From an uncultured Bacteroides sp. (GTDB taxonomy: Bacteria; Bacteroidota; Bacteroidia; Bacteroidales; Bacteroidaceae): 24,671 nucleotides of DNA. The notes beneath the pieces are model-generated. The model was not told the DNA's origin and did no database searches. It saw only the letters and a program-made list of their open reading frames with translations. Made by a program: the position numbers and the translations under genes. Positions 1 through 6,684 of this stretch are shown piece by piece. The stretch spans positions 1-24,671 of the forward strand of contig CAJKXC010000037.1 in assembly GCA_905203765.1 (NCBI GenBank), read 5' to 3'. Every line of letters starts with the position of its first letter. Position 1 is the first letter of the stretch.

Positions 1-10
1 GGGCTTTGCG

Positions 11-50
11 CATAAAAAAAGGTTGTGCCAGCATTTTGACACAACCTCTT
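11..50. terminator. Intrinsic terminator hairpin, bidirectional in form
   Basis: GGTTGTG (21-27) pairs with CACAACC (40-46) around a 12-nt loop. A run of seven A precedes the stem, so on the minus strand the stem is followed by seven T. On the plus strand the tail is the weaker TCTTTATTCTT. The form matches the terminator seen after the fimbrillin-like gene at 22296-22319. It may end a plus-strand gene lying left of the window. No protein gene is recognised on the minus strand just upstream of it, so if it serves that strand the transcript would be non-coding. Confidence 0.7.
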
Positions 51-60
51 TATTCTTATA

Positions 61-96
61 AATATAAGCTTTATTTCTAAGAATAAAGCTTATATT
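61..96. repeat. Perfect 15-bp inverted repeat with 6-nt loop
   Basis: AATATAAGCTTTATT (61-75) and AATAAAGCTTATATT (82-96) are exact reverse complements around TCTAAG. The heptamer TCTAAGA occurs at 76-82 and again at 96-102. It lies between the terminator and mnmA. No T-run follows, so it does not look like a second terminator. Function unknown. Confidence 0.75.
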
Positions 97-195
97 CTAA
101 GATTTCCTTGCATGGAAGGTAACTTCTCCCTTCTGTTATAGCAAGTTAGGATCGTTGGCTTAGAATATTTGTTCTGTACTGCCCTTTCAGGACAG
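92..195. other. Candidate structured non-coding region upstream of mnmA
   Basis: ATATTCTAAG (92-101) is exactly complementary to CTTAGAATAT (159-168). Inside lie two short pairings, CCTT/AAGG (106-109 with 116-119) and AACTT/AAGTT (121-125 with 143-147), which would give a branched fold. The outer stem shares bases 92-96 with the hairpin at 61-96, so the two cannot form together. A further hairpin, CTGTACTG (174-181) with CAGGACAG (188-195), has one mismatch. It is not a tRNA: there is no T-loop GTTCRA. No open reading frame of note is present. It could be a 3' UTR, an attenuator, a small RNA or a decayed repeat. Confidence 0.3.
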
Positions 196-263
196 CTCGC
201 TAAAAAGACAAAACAGATTCTTAAAAAGGTTTGCTTTTTCTATATCTTCTCCCCGAAAACTTG

Positions 264-271
264 TATTTTTG
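264..271 (+). promoter_or_regulatory. Probable -7 box for mnmA
   Basis: TATTTTTG matches the Bacteroides -7 consensus TAnnTTTG and is followed by GCAG, a common start context. It lies 23 nt before the mnmA start codon. No TTTG is present at the expected -33 spacing, so only half of the promoter is supported. Confidence 0.45.
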
Positions 272-294
272 CAGACTAACGATAACTTTTTGAT

Positions 295-1368
295 ATGAAT
301 GCACCCGAAAAGCGAGTATTGGTAGGCATGAGCGGCGGCATAGACAGCACCGCCACCTGCCTGATGTTGAAGGAGCAAGGCTATGAGATAGTCGGGCTTA
401 CGATGTGGGTATGGGGTGACGAACCGCTGGAAGCCAGGCAACTTGCCGGGAGCATGGGCATTGAACACTACATTGCCGATGAGCGTGAAGCTTTTCGTAA
501 AGTGATCGTTCAGAACTTTATTGACGAATATTGCCAGGGGCGGACACCCAATCCTTGCGTGATGTGCAACCCGCTGTTCAAATTCCGCATTCTGACGGAG
601 TGGGCGGACCGGTTGCAGTGCCGGTACATTGCAACGGGACACTACACGCGGCTCGAAGAGCGGAATGGCAAAATATATATCATTGCCGGAGACGATGACC
701 GGAAAGACCAGTCTTATTTCCTTTGGCGGCTGGGACAGGACGTGCTGAGGCGTTGCATCTTCCCTTTGGGCACTTATACCAAAGTACAGGTGCGCACGTA
801 TCTGCGCGATAAAGGGTACACCGTCAAGGCAGAAGAGGGGGAAAGCATGGAAGTCTGCTTCATCAAGGGAGATTATCGGGACTTCCTGCGCGAACATTCC
901 CCCGAGATAGACCGGGAAGTAGGGCCGGGATGGTTTGTCAACTCCGAAGGCGTGAAGCTGGGCGAACACAAAGGCTTTCCTTATTATACCATCGGGCAGC
1001 GCAAAGGGCTGGAAATAGCTTTGGGCAAGCCTGCCTATGTACTGAAAATCAATCCGCAGAAAAATACCGTGATGCTGGGCGATGCCGGGCAACTGCTCGC
1101 CACCTGTATGCTGGCAGAGCAGGAGAACTTGGTAGACGAGGAAGAATTTTTCGGGAGCCGTGAGCTTACCGTGCGCATCCGCTATCGCAGCAAACCTATT
1201 CCGTGTACGGTGCAGCGCCTGGAAGACGGACGGCTGCTGGTACGTTTCCAGACAGAGGCATCTGCCATCGCTCCGGGGCAATCGGCGGTATTCTACATCG
1301 GCAGGCGGGTAGTGGGCGGCTCGTTCATTGCTTCGCAACGGGGAATAGGAATGTACTTGGAGAATTGA
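295..1368 (+). CDS. mnmA: tRNA-specific 2-thiouridylase MnmA
   Basis: This cytosolic enzyme replaces O2 of the wobble uridine (U34) of Lys, Glu and Gln tRNAs with sulfur, using ATP and a persulfide relay. It has 357 residues, normal for the family. The PP-loop SGGIDS is at 13-18, which adenylates the tRNA. The first catalytic cysteine is C91 in NPCVMCN, matching the family position in ...LCN, and the partner cysteine is C188 in MEVCFIKG. TGHYTRL, DQSYFL and the C-terminal barrel segments ending FYIGRRVVGGSF are typical. The ATG at 295 follows a -7 box closely, and MSGGIDS sits at the usual distance from it. Bacteroides genomes often carry more than one mnmA paralogue, so the paralogue number cannot be given. 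The last codons (Glu-Asn-stop) run into an AATTGAGAATT-type repeat. The S8 peptidase gene follows after 21 nt. Confidence 0.96.
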   Translation: MNAPEKRVLVGMSGGIDSTATCLMLKEQGYEIVGLTMWVWGDEPLEARQLAGSMGIEHYIADEREAFRKVIVQNFIDEYCQGRTPNPCVMCNPLFKFRILTEWADRLQCRYIATGHYTRLEERNGKIYIIAGDDDRKDQSYFLWRLGQDVLRRCIFPLGTYTKVQVRTYLRDKGYTVKAEEGESMEVCFIKGDYRDFLREHSPEIDREVGPGWFVNSEGVKLGEHKGFPYYTIGQRKGLEIALGKPAYVLKINPQKNTVMLGDAGQLLATCMLAEQENLVDEEEFFGSRELTVRIRYRSKPIPCTVQRLEDGRLLVRFQTEASAIAPGQSAVFYIGRRVVGGSFIASQRGIGMYLEN

Positions 1369-1384
1369 GAATTAAGAATTGAGA
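1360..1384. repeat. AATTGAGAATT-type low-complexity repeat at the mnmA stop
   Basis: GAGAATTGAGAATTAAGAAT followed by TGAG is a degenerate direct repeat of an 8-9 bp unit. It covers the last codons and stop of mnmA and the gap before the S8 peptidase gene. The same type of sequence sits at the tolC stop (17256-17290), read on the other strand. Confidence 0.6.
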
Positions 1385-1389
1385 AATAA

Positions 1390-2760
1390 ATGATGAAGAA
1401 ACTGTTTATTCTTTTAGGTGTTGCTCTGATGGCAGTCGGGGCAAAGGCACAACAAGACACTTTGAAGTATCGTATAAGCCTTAAGGATAAGGCGGCTACA
1501 ACGTATTCACTCAAGCAACCGGAGACTTTTCTGTCTGCGAAGGCCATTGCGCGTCGTCAGAAGCAGAATCTGCCGATAGATTCTACCGATCTGCCGGTAT
1601 GCCGCAAATATATAGACGAGATACGCCGGCAAGGGGTGAGCATCGTAGTTGCGGGGAAGTGGGAAAACTTCGTTACGGTTTCCTGCAACGACTCTACGCT
1701 GATCGACCGCATCGCTGCACTGCCTTTTGTCCGTGCTACGGAGAAGGTGTGGACGGCTCCCGCCGGAGACAAGCCGACGATGTCGACCCAGCGCGACTCT
1801 GTGGAGAATAACCCGGTGGTGCACCCGGACAGCATTTATGGGCTTGCTATCAGCCAGATACGGATGAGCAACGGCGACAAATTGCATCAGGAAGGCTTCA
1901 AGGGGCAGGGAATGACGATTGCCATCATCGATGCCGGATTCCACAATGCGGACAGGATTACTGCCATGAAGAATATTCGTGTGCTGGGCACAAAAGACTT
2001 TGTGAATCCGAAGGCGGATATCTTTGCAGAAAGCAGCCACGGCATGATGGTGCTCTCTTGCATAGGAATGAATCAGCCTGATATCATGACCGGTACGGCG
2101 CCCGAGGCCTCTTTCTGGTTGCTCCGCAGCGAAGACGAATATTCCGAGCACTTGGTAGAGCAGGATTATTGGGCGGCTGCGGTAGAGTTTGCCGACAGCG
2201 TGGGTGTGGATGTACTCAATACTTCGCTGGGGTATTATGCTTTTGATGATAAATCCAAGAATTATAAATACCGTGAGTTGGATGGGCGTCATGCCTTGAT
2301 GTCCCGCCAGGCATCGCGCATTGCCAATAAGGGCATGGTACTGGTGTGTAGTGCGGGCAATTCCGGCGCGAATTCCTGGAAGAAAGTTACGCCCCCGGGA
2401 GATGCCGATAATGTGCTGACGGTAGGGGCGATTGATAAGAATGCTGTGCTGGCGCCTTTCTCTTCTGTCGGCAATACGGCGGATGGCCGGATAAAGCCCG
2501 ATGTAGTTGCCGTTGGCTTAGGCTCTGATGTGATGGGCACGAATGGCAAGCAGGGAAGGGCAAACGGAACTTCTTTCTCCTCACCCATCCTATGCGGCAT
2601 GGTGGCTTGCTTGTGGCAGGCTTGCCCGAAGCTGACAGCAAAGGAAGTGATAGAACTGGTCCGCCAGTCGGGTGACCGTGCTGAGTTCCCTGATAATATC
2701 TACGGATATGGGGTACCCGATATGTGGAAGGCATATGAAGAATATGAAAGTAGTAAGTAG
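1390..2760 (+). CDS. Secreted S8 (subtilisin-like) serine peptidase
   Basis: The 456-residue protein is a subtilase. A signal peptide covers about residues 1-20 (hydrophobic LFILLGVALMAVG, then AKA before QQ), so it acts in the periplasm or outside the cell. Residues 25-125 form a propeptide-like region. The catalytic triad is visible: D181 in IAIIDAGF, H217 in SSHGMMVLS, and S395 in NGTSFSSP, with oxyanion N324 in SAGNSG. GYGVPDMWKA closes the domain. There is no added C-terminal sorting domain or repeat. Substrate is unknown. Two ATG codons lie in tandem at 1390 and 1393 and either could be used. It sits 21 nt after mnmA and 17 nt before xseA, so co-transcription is likely, with no obvious functional tie. 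The final codons (Ser-Ser-Lys-stop) are written in TAGTAAGTAG repeat sequence. Confidence 0.9.
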   Translation: MMKKLFILLGVALMAVGAKAQQDTLKYRISLKDKAATTYSLKQPETFLSAKAIARRQKQNLPIDSTDLPVCRKYIDEIRRQGVSIVVAGKWENFVTVSCNDSTLIDRIAALPFVRATEKVWTAPAGDKPTMSTQRDSVENNPVVHPDSIYGLAISQIRMSNGDKLHQEGFKGQGMTIAIIDAGFHNADRITAMKNIRVLGTKDFVNPKADIFAESSHGMMVLSCIGMNQPDIMTGTAPEASFWLLRSEDEYSEHLVEQDYWAAAVEFADSVGVDVLNTSLGYYAFDDKSKNYKYRELDGRHALMSRQASRIANKGMVLVCSAGNSGANSWKKVTPPGDADNVLTVGAIDKNAVLAPFSSVGNTADGRIKPDVVAVGLGSDVMGTNGKQGRANGTSFSSPILCGMVACLWQACPKLTAKEVIELVRQSGDRAEFPDNIYGYGVPDMWKAYEEYESSK

Positions 2761-2777
2761 TTAGTAGTTAGTAGTAG
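2750..2777. repeat. TAGTTAGTAG-type repeat, single arm
   Basis: Units of TAGTTAGTAG and TAGTAAGTAG run from the last codons of the S8 peptidase to the GTG start of xseA. They match the unit that builds both arms of the hairpin at 11781-11876. No complementary arm is nearby, so this is a solo copy. Confidence 0.65.
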
Positions 2778-4013
2778 GTGGATGCTTTATCACTATATGA
2801 GCTGAATGCATTGGTGCGTCGCAGCATCGAGCGGTCTCTGCCTGATGAGTTTTGGGTACAGGCGGAGCTGAGCGACGTGCGTACCAACAGCACGGGACAT
2901 TGCTATCTGGAATTTGTGCAGAAGGACCCGCGCAGCAATAACCTGATAGCTAAAGCGCGGGGTACCATCTGGTCGAATGTGTTTCGTCTGCTGAAACCTT
3001 ATTTTGAGGAAGCTACGGGGCAGGCGTTTGTTTCCGGCATTAAGGTGCTGGTGCAGGTTACCGTCAACTTCCACGAACTCTATGGCTTCAGCCTTACGGT
3101 GCAGGACATTGACCCTACTTATACGTTGGGAGATATGGCACGCCGGCGCAGGGAGATACTGAACCAACTCGAAGAAGAAGGCGTGCTTACTCTCAATAAA
3201 GAACTGGAAATGCCCCGCTTGCCGCAGCGCATCGCCGTCATATCTTCGCCTACAGCAGCCGGTTATGGTGACTTCTGCCATCAGCTGGAGAATAATCCGC
3301 GTGGATTCTACTTTTATACCGAACTGTTTCCCGCTTTGATGCAGGGCGACCGCGTGGAAGAATCCGTCCTGTCCGCTCTTGATAAAGTAAATGCCCGTTT
3401 GGCTGAGTTTGATGCCGTCGTCATTATCAGGGGCGGTGGTGCCACTTCCGACCTTTCCGGTTTCGACACTTACCTGCTTGCCGCCGCTTGCGCGCAATTT
3501 CCCTTGCCTATTATCACCGGAATCGGCCATGAGCGCGACGATACAGTGCTCGACTCCGTGGCACACACCCGTGTCAAGACTCCTACCGCTGCCGCCGAGT
3601 TCCTGATAGACTGCATGAACACTGCTGCCGATGAACTGGAAGTGCTTGCCGCCCGTTTGCAGGAAGGCGTCCGAAACCTCTTGTCGCAAGAGCATCGGAA
3701 GTTGTCTGTATATAAAAATCGCATCCCTTCTGCCGCTTATCGCCGGATATCGGATGCTAAACTGGCACTGCTCACTGCACGGAGAGATATCGGGCAGGCA
3801 GTAACCTCTTCTCTCTCCCGTCATCGCCATCACCTGGAACTATTGCAACAGCGCCTGGCGGATGCTTCGCCGGAGAAACAGCTTGCCCGTGGCTATAGCA
3901 TCACTCTTAAAGACGGGAAGGCTGTGAAGAATGTGGATGAGTTGCAGGTGGATGATGAGATCGTAACTCGCCTCTATCAGGGAGAAGTAGCTTCGATAGT
4001 AAAAAAGATGTAG
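2778..4013 (+). CDS. xseA: Exodeoxyribonuclease VII large subunit
   Basis: This is the catalytic large subunit of exonuclease VII, which degrades single-stranded DNA to short oligonucleotides with several small XseB subunits. It has 411 residues. An N-terminal OB-fold spans about 5-110 (FWVQAELSDV, then GHCYLEFVQKD), followed by the nuclease core. The hallmark motifs are RGGGATSDLSGFD at 218-230 and GIGHERDDTVLD at 248-259, followed by HTRVKTPTAAAEF. A helical, coiled-coil-like segment (about 280-365) and the ending LARGYSITLKDGKAV are typical. The start is GTG at 2778. The nearby ATG at 2782 is out of frame, and a later start would cut into the OB-fold. The GTG lies directly at the end of a TAGTTAGTAG repeat with no clear ribosome site. 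xseB is separated from it by a lipoprotein gene. Confidence 0.95.
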   Translation: MDALSLYELNALVRRSIERSLPDEFWVQAELSDVRTNSTGHCYLEFVQKDPRSNNLIAKARGTIWSNVFRLLKPYFEEATGQAFVSGIKVLVQVTVNFHELYGFSLTVQDIDPTYTLGDMARRRREILNQLEEEGVLTLNKELEMPRLPQRIAVISSPTAAGYGDFCHQLENNPRGFYFYTELFPALMQGDRVEESVLSALDKVNARLAEFDAVVIIRGGGATSDLSGFDTYLLAAACAQFPLPIITGIGHERDDTVLDSVAHTRVKTPTAAAEFLIDCMNTAADELEVLAARLQEGVRNLLSQEHRKLSVYKNRIPSAAYRRISDAKLALLTARRDIGQAVTSSLSRHRHHLELLQQRLADASPEKQLARGYSITLKDGKAVKNVDELQVDDEIVTRLYQGEVASIVKKM

Positions 4014-4082
4014 TATAATGTGCAGTACTCCAACTATTTCTGCATTTAATAAATATTATGAATCATTTAAAACCTTGTTGAT

Positions 4083-4484
4083 ATGAAAACACAGAAATTA
4101 TTTGGAATGCTATTGTTGTTCTTCATCGCATTCAGTTTTACATCTTGTTCAGATGATGACAATGATCTTTCTCAGCTAACAGGTGACTGGGTTGTAAAAG
4201 AACCGGTACTTAAAGATGAGTACATTGCCACTTATACTTTCTATCCAAACGGCATTTGTTCGGTTTATATCGGCAGTCCGTGGTCCAATGGAGTTCCGAT
4301 AAAGTATAAATATAAAATTGGGAATGATGGTAAATCAATCACATTGGTTAGCGACGAGTATGATTCTACGGAGCGCTATGAAATCGTCCAATTGACATCT
4401 ACAAGTATGAAATGGAAGAATCTGACTCCGAAAGATGAGCACGACCTCTATTGGCAACTTGAAAAGATAGAAGATGCAGAATAA
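4083..4484 (+). CDS. Small surface-type lipoprotein, lipocalin-like
   Basis: A 133-residue predicted lipoprotein. The signal peptide has a hydrophobic core (LFGMLLLFFIAFSF) and a lipobox ending at C22. The next residues are SDDDND, like the acidic export signal reported for Bacteroidetes surface lipoproteins, so exposure on the outer surface is likely. The mature part is a single small domain (LTGDWVVKEPV, YTFYPNGICSVYI, MKWKNLTP) resembling lipocalin-like families common in Bacteroides. No binding residue or function can be named. It lies between xseA (69-nt gap) and xseB. An upstream in-frame ATG of the xseB frame overlaps its last codons. The 69-nt gap is AT-rich but holds no clear TAnnTTTG box. 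Base composition is more AT-rich than xseA, consistent with later insertion into an xseA-xseB pair. Confidence 0.8.
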   Translation: MKTQKLFGMLLLFFIAFSFTSCSDDDNDLSQLTGDWVVKEPVLKDEYIATYTFYPNGICSVYIGSPWSNGVPIKYKYKIGNDGKSITLVSDEYDSTERYEIVQLTSTSMKWKNLTPKDEHDLYWQLEKIEDAE

Positions 4485-4500
4485 TTATTATTCAGAAACT

Positions 4501-4710
4501 ATGCCTACAAAGAAAGAAACCTATTCCCAAGCCATGGCGCGCTTGGAAAAGATTGTCGGTCAGATAGACAATAATGAGTTGGAAATTGATGCCTTGTCCG
4601 AAAAAATAAAGGAAGCGAATGAGATTATTGCGTTTTGCAGCGACAAATTGACCAAAGCAGACCGGGAAATTGAAAAATTACTGTCAGAGAAGCGGGAATC
4701 TGAAGAATAA
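4501..4710 (+). CDS. xseB: Exodeoxyribonuclease VII small subunit
   Basis: A 69-residue XseB, the small helical subunit that binds the XseA helical arms. The family pattern is clear: ETYSQAMARLEKIVGQIDNNELEIDALSEKI, then a second helix to CSDKLTKADREIEKLL. I chose the ATG at 4501, which gives the normal MPTKKETY start. An in-frame ATG at 4474 would add nine residues (MQNNYYSET) unlike the family and would overlap the lipoprotein stop. Neither start has a strong ribosome site. The usual partner xseA lies 487 bp upstream, with a lipoprotein gene between. A -7 box for ilvE begins 5 nt after the stop. Confidence 0.9.
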   Translation: MPTKKETYSQAMARLEKIVGQIDNNELEIDALSEKIKEANEIIAFCSDKLTKADREIEKLLSEKRESEE

Positions 4711-4714
4711 AAGC

Positions 4715-4722
4715 TATTTTTG
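4715..4722 (+). promoter_or_regulatory. Probable -7 box for ilvE
   Basis: TATTTTTG followed by TTGCA matches the Bacteroides TAnnTTTG box and its usual downstream context. It lies 40 nt before the ilvE ATG. The -33 position does not read TTTG. Confidence 0.45.
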
Positions 4723-4762
4723 TTGCAAAATGTACGTAATGAAGTAACTAATACTTTGAGAT

Positions 4763-5782
4763 ATGAAAGAACTGGATTGGGCTAATCTGCCGTTCGGGTA
4801 TATGAAGACAGATTACAATGTGAGAATTTATTATCGTAACGAACAATGGGGAGAAACAGAAGTATGCAGTGAGGAAACCATCCCGATGCACATGGCTGCC
4901 ACTTGTTTGCACTACGGTCAGGAAGCTTTTGAAGGCTTGAAGGCTTTCCGCGGCAAAGACGGCAAAGTGCGTATCTTCCGTTTGGAAGAGAATGCTGCTC
5001 GTTTGCAGTCTACCTGTCGTGGTATTCTGATGCCGGAACTGTCTACTGAACGTTTCAGAGAAGCCATTCTGAAGGTAGTGAAGCTGAACGAACGCTTCAT
5101 CCCGCCTTACGAATCGGGTGCTTCTTTATATATCCGCCCGTTGCTGGTAGGTACCGGTGCACAGGTAGGTGTACATCCTGCCAAAGAATACTTGTTTGTA
5201 GTGTTCGTTACGCCTGTAGGCCCTTATTTCAAAGGCGGTTTCTCAACCAATCCGTATGTCATTATCCGCGAGTTCGACCGTGCCGCCCCACTGGGTACCG
5301 GCGTTTATAAAGTGGGTGGCAACTATGCCGCCAGCCTGCGTGCCAACAAGAAAGCACACGATTTGGGTTATGCTTGCGAATTCTATCTCGATGCCAAAGA
5401 AAAGAAATATATGGACGAATGTGGTGCTGCCAACTTCTTCGGCATCAAAGACAACACCTACATCACTCCGAAATCTACCTCTATCCTTCCGTCCATCACC
5501 AACAAGAGCTTGATGCAGTTGGCCGAAGATATGGGTATGAAGGTAGAGCGCCGTCCGGTTCCCGAAGAAGAACTGGCGACATTCGAAGAGGCGGGTGCTT
5601 GCGGCACTGCTGCCGTTATCAGCCCTATCGAGCGCATTGACGACGTAGAGAACGGTAAGTCTTATGTTATTTCCAAAGACGGCAAACCGGGACCTATCTG
5701 CACGAAGCTGTACAACAAGCTGCGTGCCATTCAGTATGGCGACGAGCCTGATACTCACGGCTGGGTAACCATCGTAGAATAA
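4763..5782 (+). CDS. ilvE: Branched-chain amino acid aminotransferase
   Basis: This PLP enzyme moves the amino group between glutamate and the keto acids of valine, leucine and isoleucine, the last step of branched-chain synthesis and the first of breakdown. It has 339 residues, the length of the longer (eukaryote-like) fold-type IV BCAT group. Visible motifs are YGQEAFEGLKAFR at 51-63, LYIRPLL at 122-128, the PLP lysine K183 in GVYKVGGNYA, and the active-site segment DECGAANFFG at 218-227. GTAAVISPIERI follows near the C terminus. The start at 4763 follows a -7 box at 4715. It is followed, 15 nt after the stop, by a long hairpin element and then trmB. Confidence 0.95.
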   Translation: MKELDWANLPFGYMKTDYNVRIYYRNEQWGETEVCSEETIPMHMAATCLHYGQEAFEGLKAFRGKDGKVRIFRLEENAARLQSTCRGILMPELSTERFREAILKVVKLNERFIPPYESGASLYIRPLLVGTGAQVGVHPAKEYLFVVFVTPVGPYFKGGFSTNPYVIIREFDRAAPLGTGVYKVGGNYAASLRANKKAHDLGYACEFYLDAKEKKYMDECGAANFFGIKDNTYITPKSTSILPSITNKSLMQLAEDMGMKVERRPVPEEELATFEEAGACGTAAVISPIERIDDVENGKSYVISKDGKPGPICTKLYNKLRAIQYGDEPDTHGWVTIVE

Positions 5783-5796
5783 TACATTACTGGATA

Positions 5797-5867
5797 TTTA
5801 GGCACGGATTACACGGATTGCACGGTTGTATAACATAACCGCGTAATCCGTGTAATCCGTGCCTAAA
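5797..5867. repeat. Long intergenic hairpin, CACGGATT type (31-bp arms)
   Basis: The left arm 5797-5827 and right arm 5837-5867 pair over 31 positions with one mismatch and one G-T pair; the outer 23 are perfect. The loop is 9 nt. The arm is built from short units (GGCACGGATT, ACACGGATT, GCACGG). It begins 15 nt after the ilvE stop. The right arm is followed by ATAATATAAT rather than a T-run, so it is not a standard U-tract terminator, though it could block transcription or protect an mRNA end. A solo copy of the right arm is at 20036-20067. Confidence 0.85.
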
Positions 5868-5905
5868 ATAATATAATGAGTTGAGTCTTCCTTTAATACA
5901 CATAA

Positions 5906-6664
5906 ATGGGAAAGAATAAGTTAGAGAAGTTTGCCGATATGGCGAGTTATCCGCACGTTTTTGAGTATCCGTACTCGGTGGTGGATAATATACCGTTTGA
6001 AATGAAAGGGAACTGGCACAAACAGTTCTTTAAGAACGATCATCCGATTGTTTTGGAACTGGGTTGCGGCCGGGGAGAATACACCGTCGGGCTGGGACGT
6101 ATGTTTCCGGACAAGAACTTTATAGCCGTTGATATAAAAGGTGCGCGTATGTGGACGGGAGCTACCGAGTCGTTGGAAGCAGGCATGAAGAATGTCGCCT
6201 TTCTGCGTACAAACATTGAAATCATCGACCGCTTCTTTGCTCCGGGTGAAGTCAGTGAGATATGGCTTACTTTCTCCGATCCGCAGATGAAGAAGGCCAC
6301 CAAGCGGCTTACTTCGACCTACTTTATGGAGCGCTACCGCAAGTTCCTGACGGACGGTGGTATCATCCATCTGAAGACGGACAGTAACTTCATGTTCACC
6401 TATACCAGGTATATGATTGAGAAGAACCATCTGCCGGTAGACGTAATGACGGAAGATTTGTATCACTCCGGTATGGCGGACGAGATTCTCAGCATCAAAA
6501 CATATTATGAACAACAATGGCTGGATCGTGGTTTAAACATTAAGTATATCAAATTCCATCTTCCGCAGACAGGGGAATTGCAAGAACCCGATGTGGAAAT
6601 AGAACTGGATGAATATCGCAGCTACAACCGCAGTAAGCGTAGCGGGCTGCAAACGAGTAAGTAA
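5906..6664 (+). CDS. trmB: tRNA (guanine-N7-)-methyltransferase
   Basis: TrmB uses S-adenosylmethionine to make m7G46 in the variable loop of tRNAs. It has 252 residues. The SAM-binding motif is VLELGCGRGEYTVGL (49-63), followed by the acidic FIAVDIKGARMW. The family signature region is LTFSDPQMKKATKRLTS (121-137); the usual FPDPWPK core is here FSDPQMK, which still keeps the Asp-Pro and basic residues. HLKTDS at 155-160 matches the late conserved Asp motif. The N terminus (KLEKFADM...FEYPY) resembles Bacteroides orthologues. It is likely co-transcribed with the Mrp gene 20 nt downstream. No -7 box was found in the 38 nt after the upstream hairpin, so it may depend on ilvE read-through. Confidence 0.93.
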   Translation: MGKNKLEKFADMASYPHVFEYPYSVVDNIPFEMKGNWHKQFFKNDHPIVLELGCGRGEYTVGLGRMFPDKNFIAVDIKGARMWTGATESLEAGMKNVAFLRTNIEIIDRFFAPGEVSEIWLTFSDPQMKKATKRLTSTYFMERYRKFLTDGGIIHLKTDSNFMFTYTRYMIEKNHLPVDVMTEDLYHSGMADEILSIKTYYEQQWLDRGLNIKYIKFHLPQTGELQEPDVEIELDEYRSYNRSKRSGLQTSK

Positions 6665-6684
6665 CATAATTTGTAATTTAAAAT

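Noticed and set aside
92..168. tRNA-sized fold upstream of mnmA
   Set aside because: It has an end stem and two inner stems over 77 nt, but no T-loop GTTCRA, no proper anticodon arm and wrong stem lengths on either strand.
187..1338. Long minus-strand reading frame of 383 codons opposite mnmA
   Set aside because: It lies antisense to an unmistakable mnmA, shows no family motif and extends into the non-coding leader. It is a frame shadow.
2793..3833. Minus-strand reading frame of 346 codons opposite xseA
   Set aside because: xseA on the plus strand has all family motifs; the antisense protein has none and no start signals.
4474..4500. Upstream ATG extending xseB by nine residues
   Set aside because: The added residues are unlike the family and overlap the lipoprotein gene; the ATG at 4501 gives the normal N terminus.
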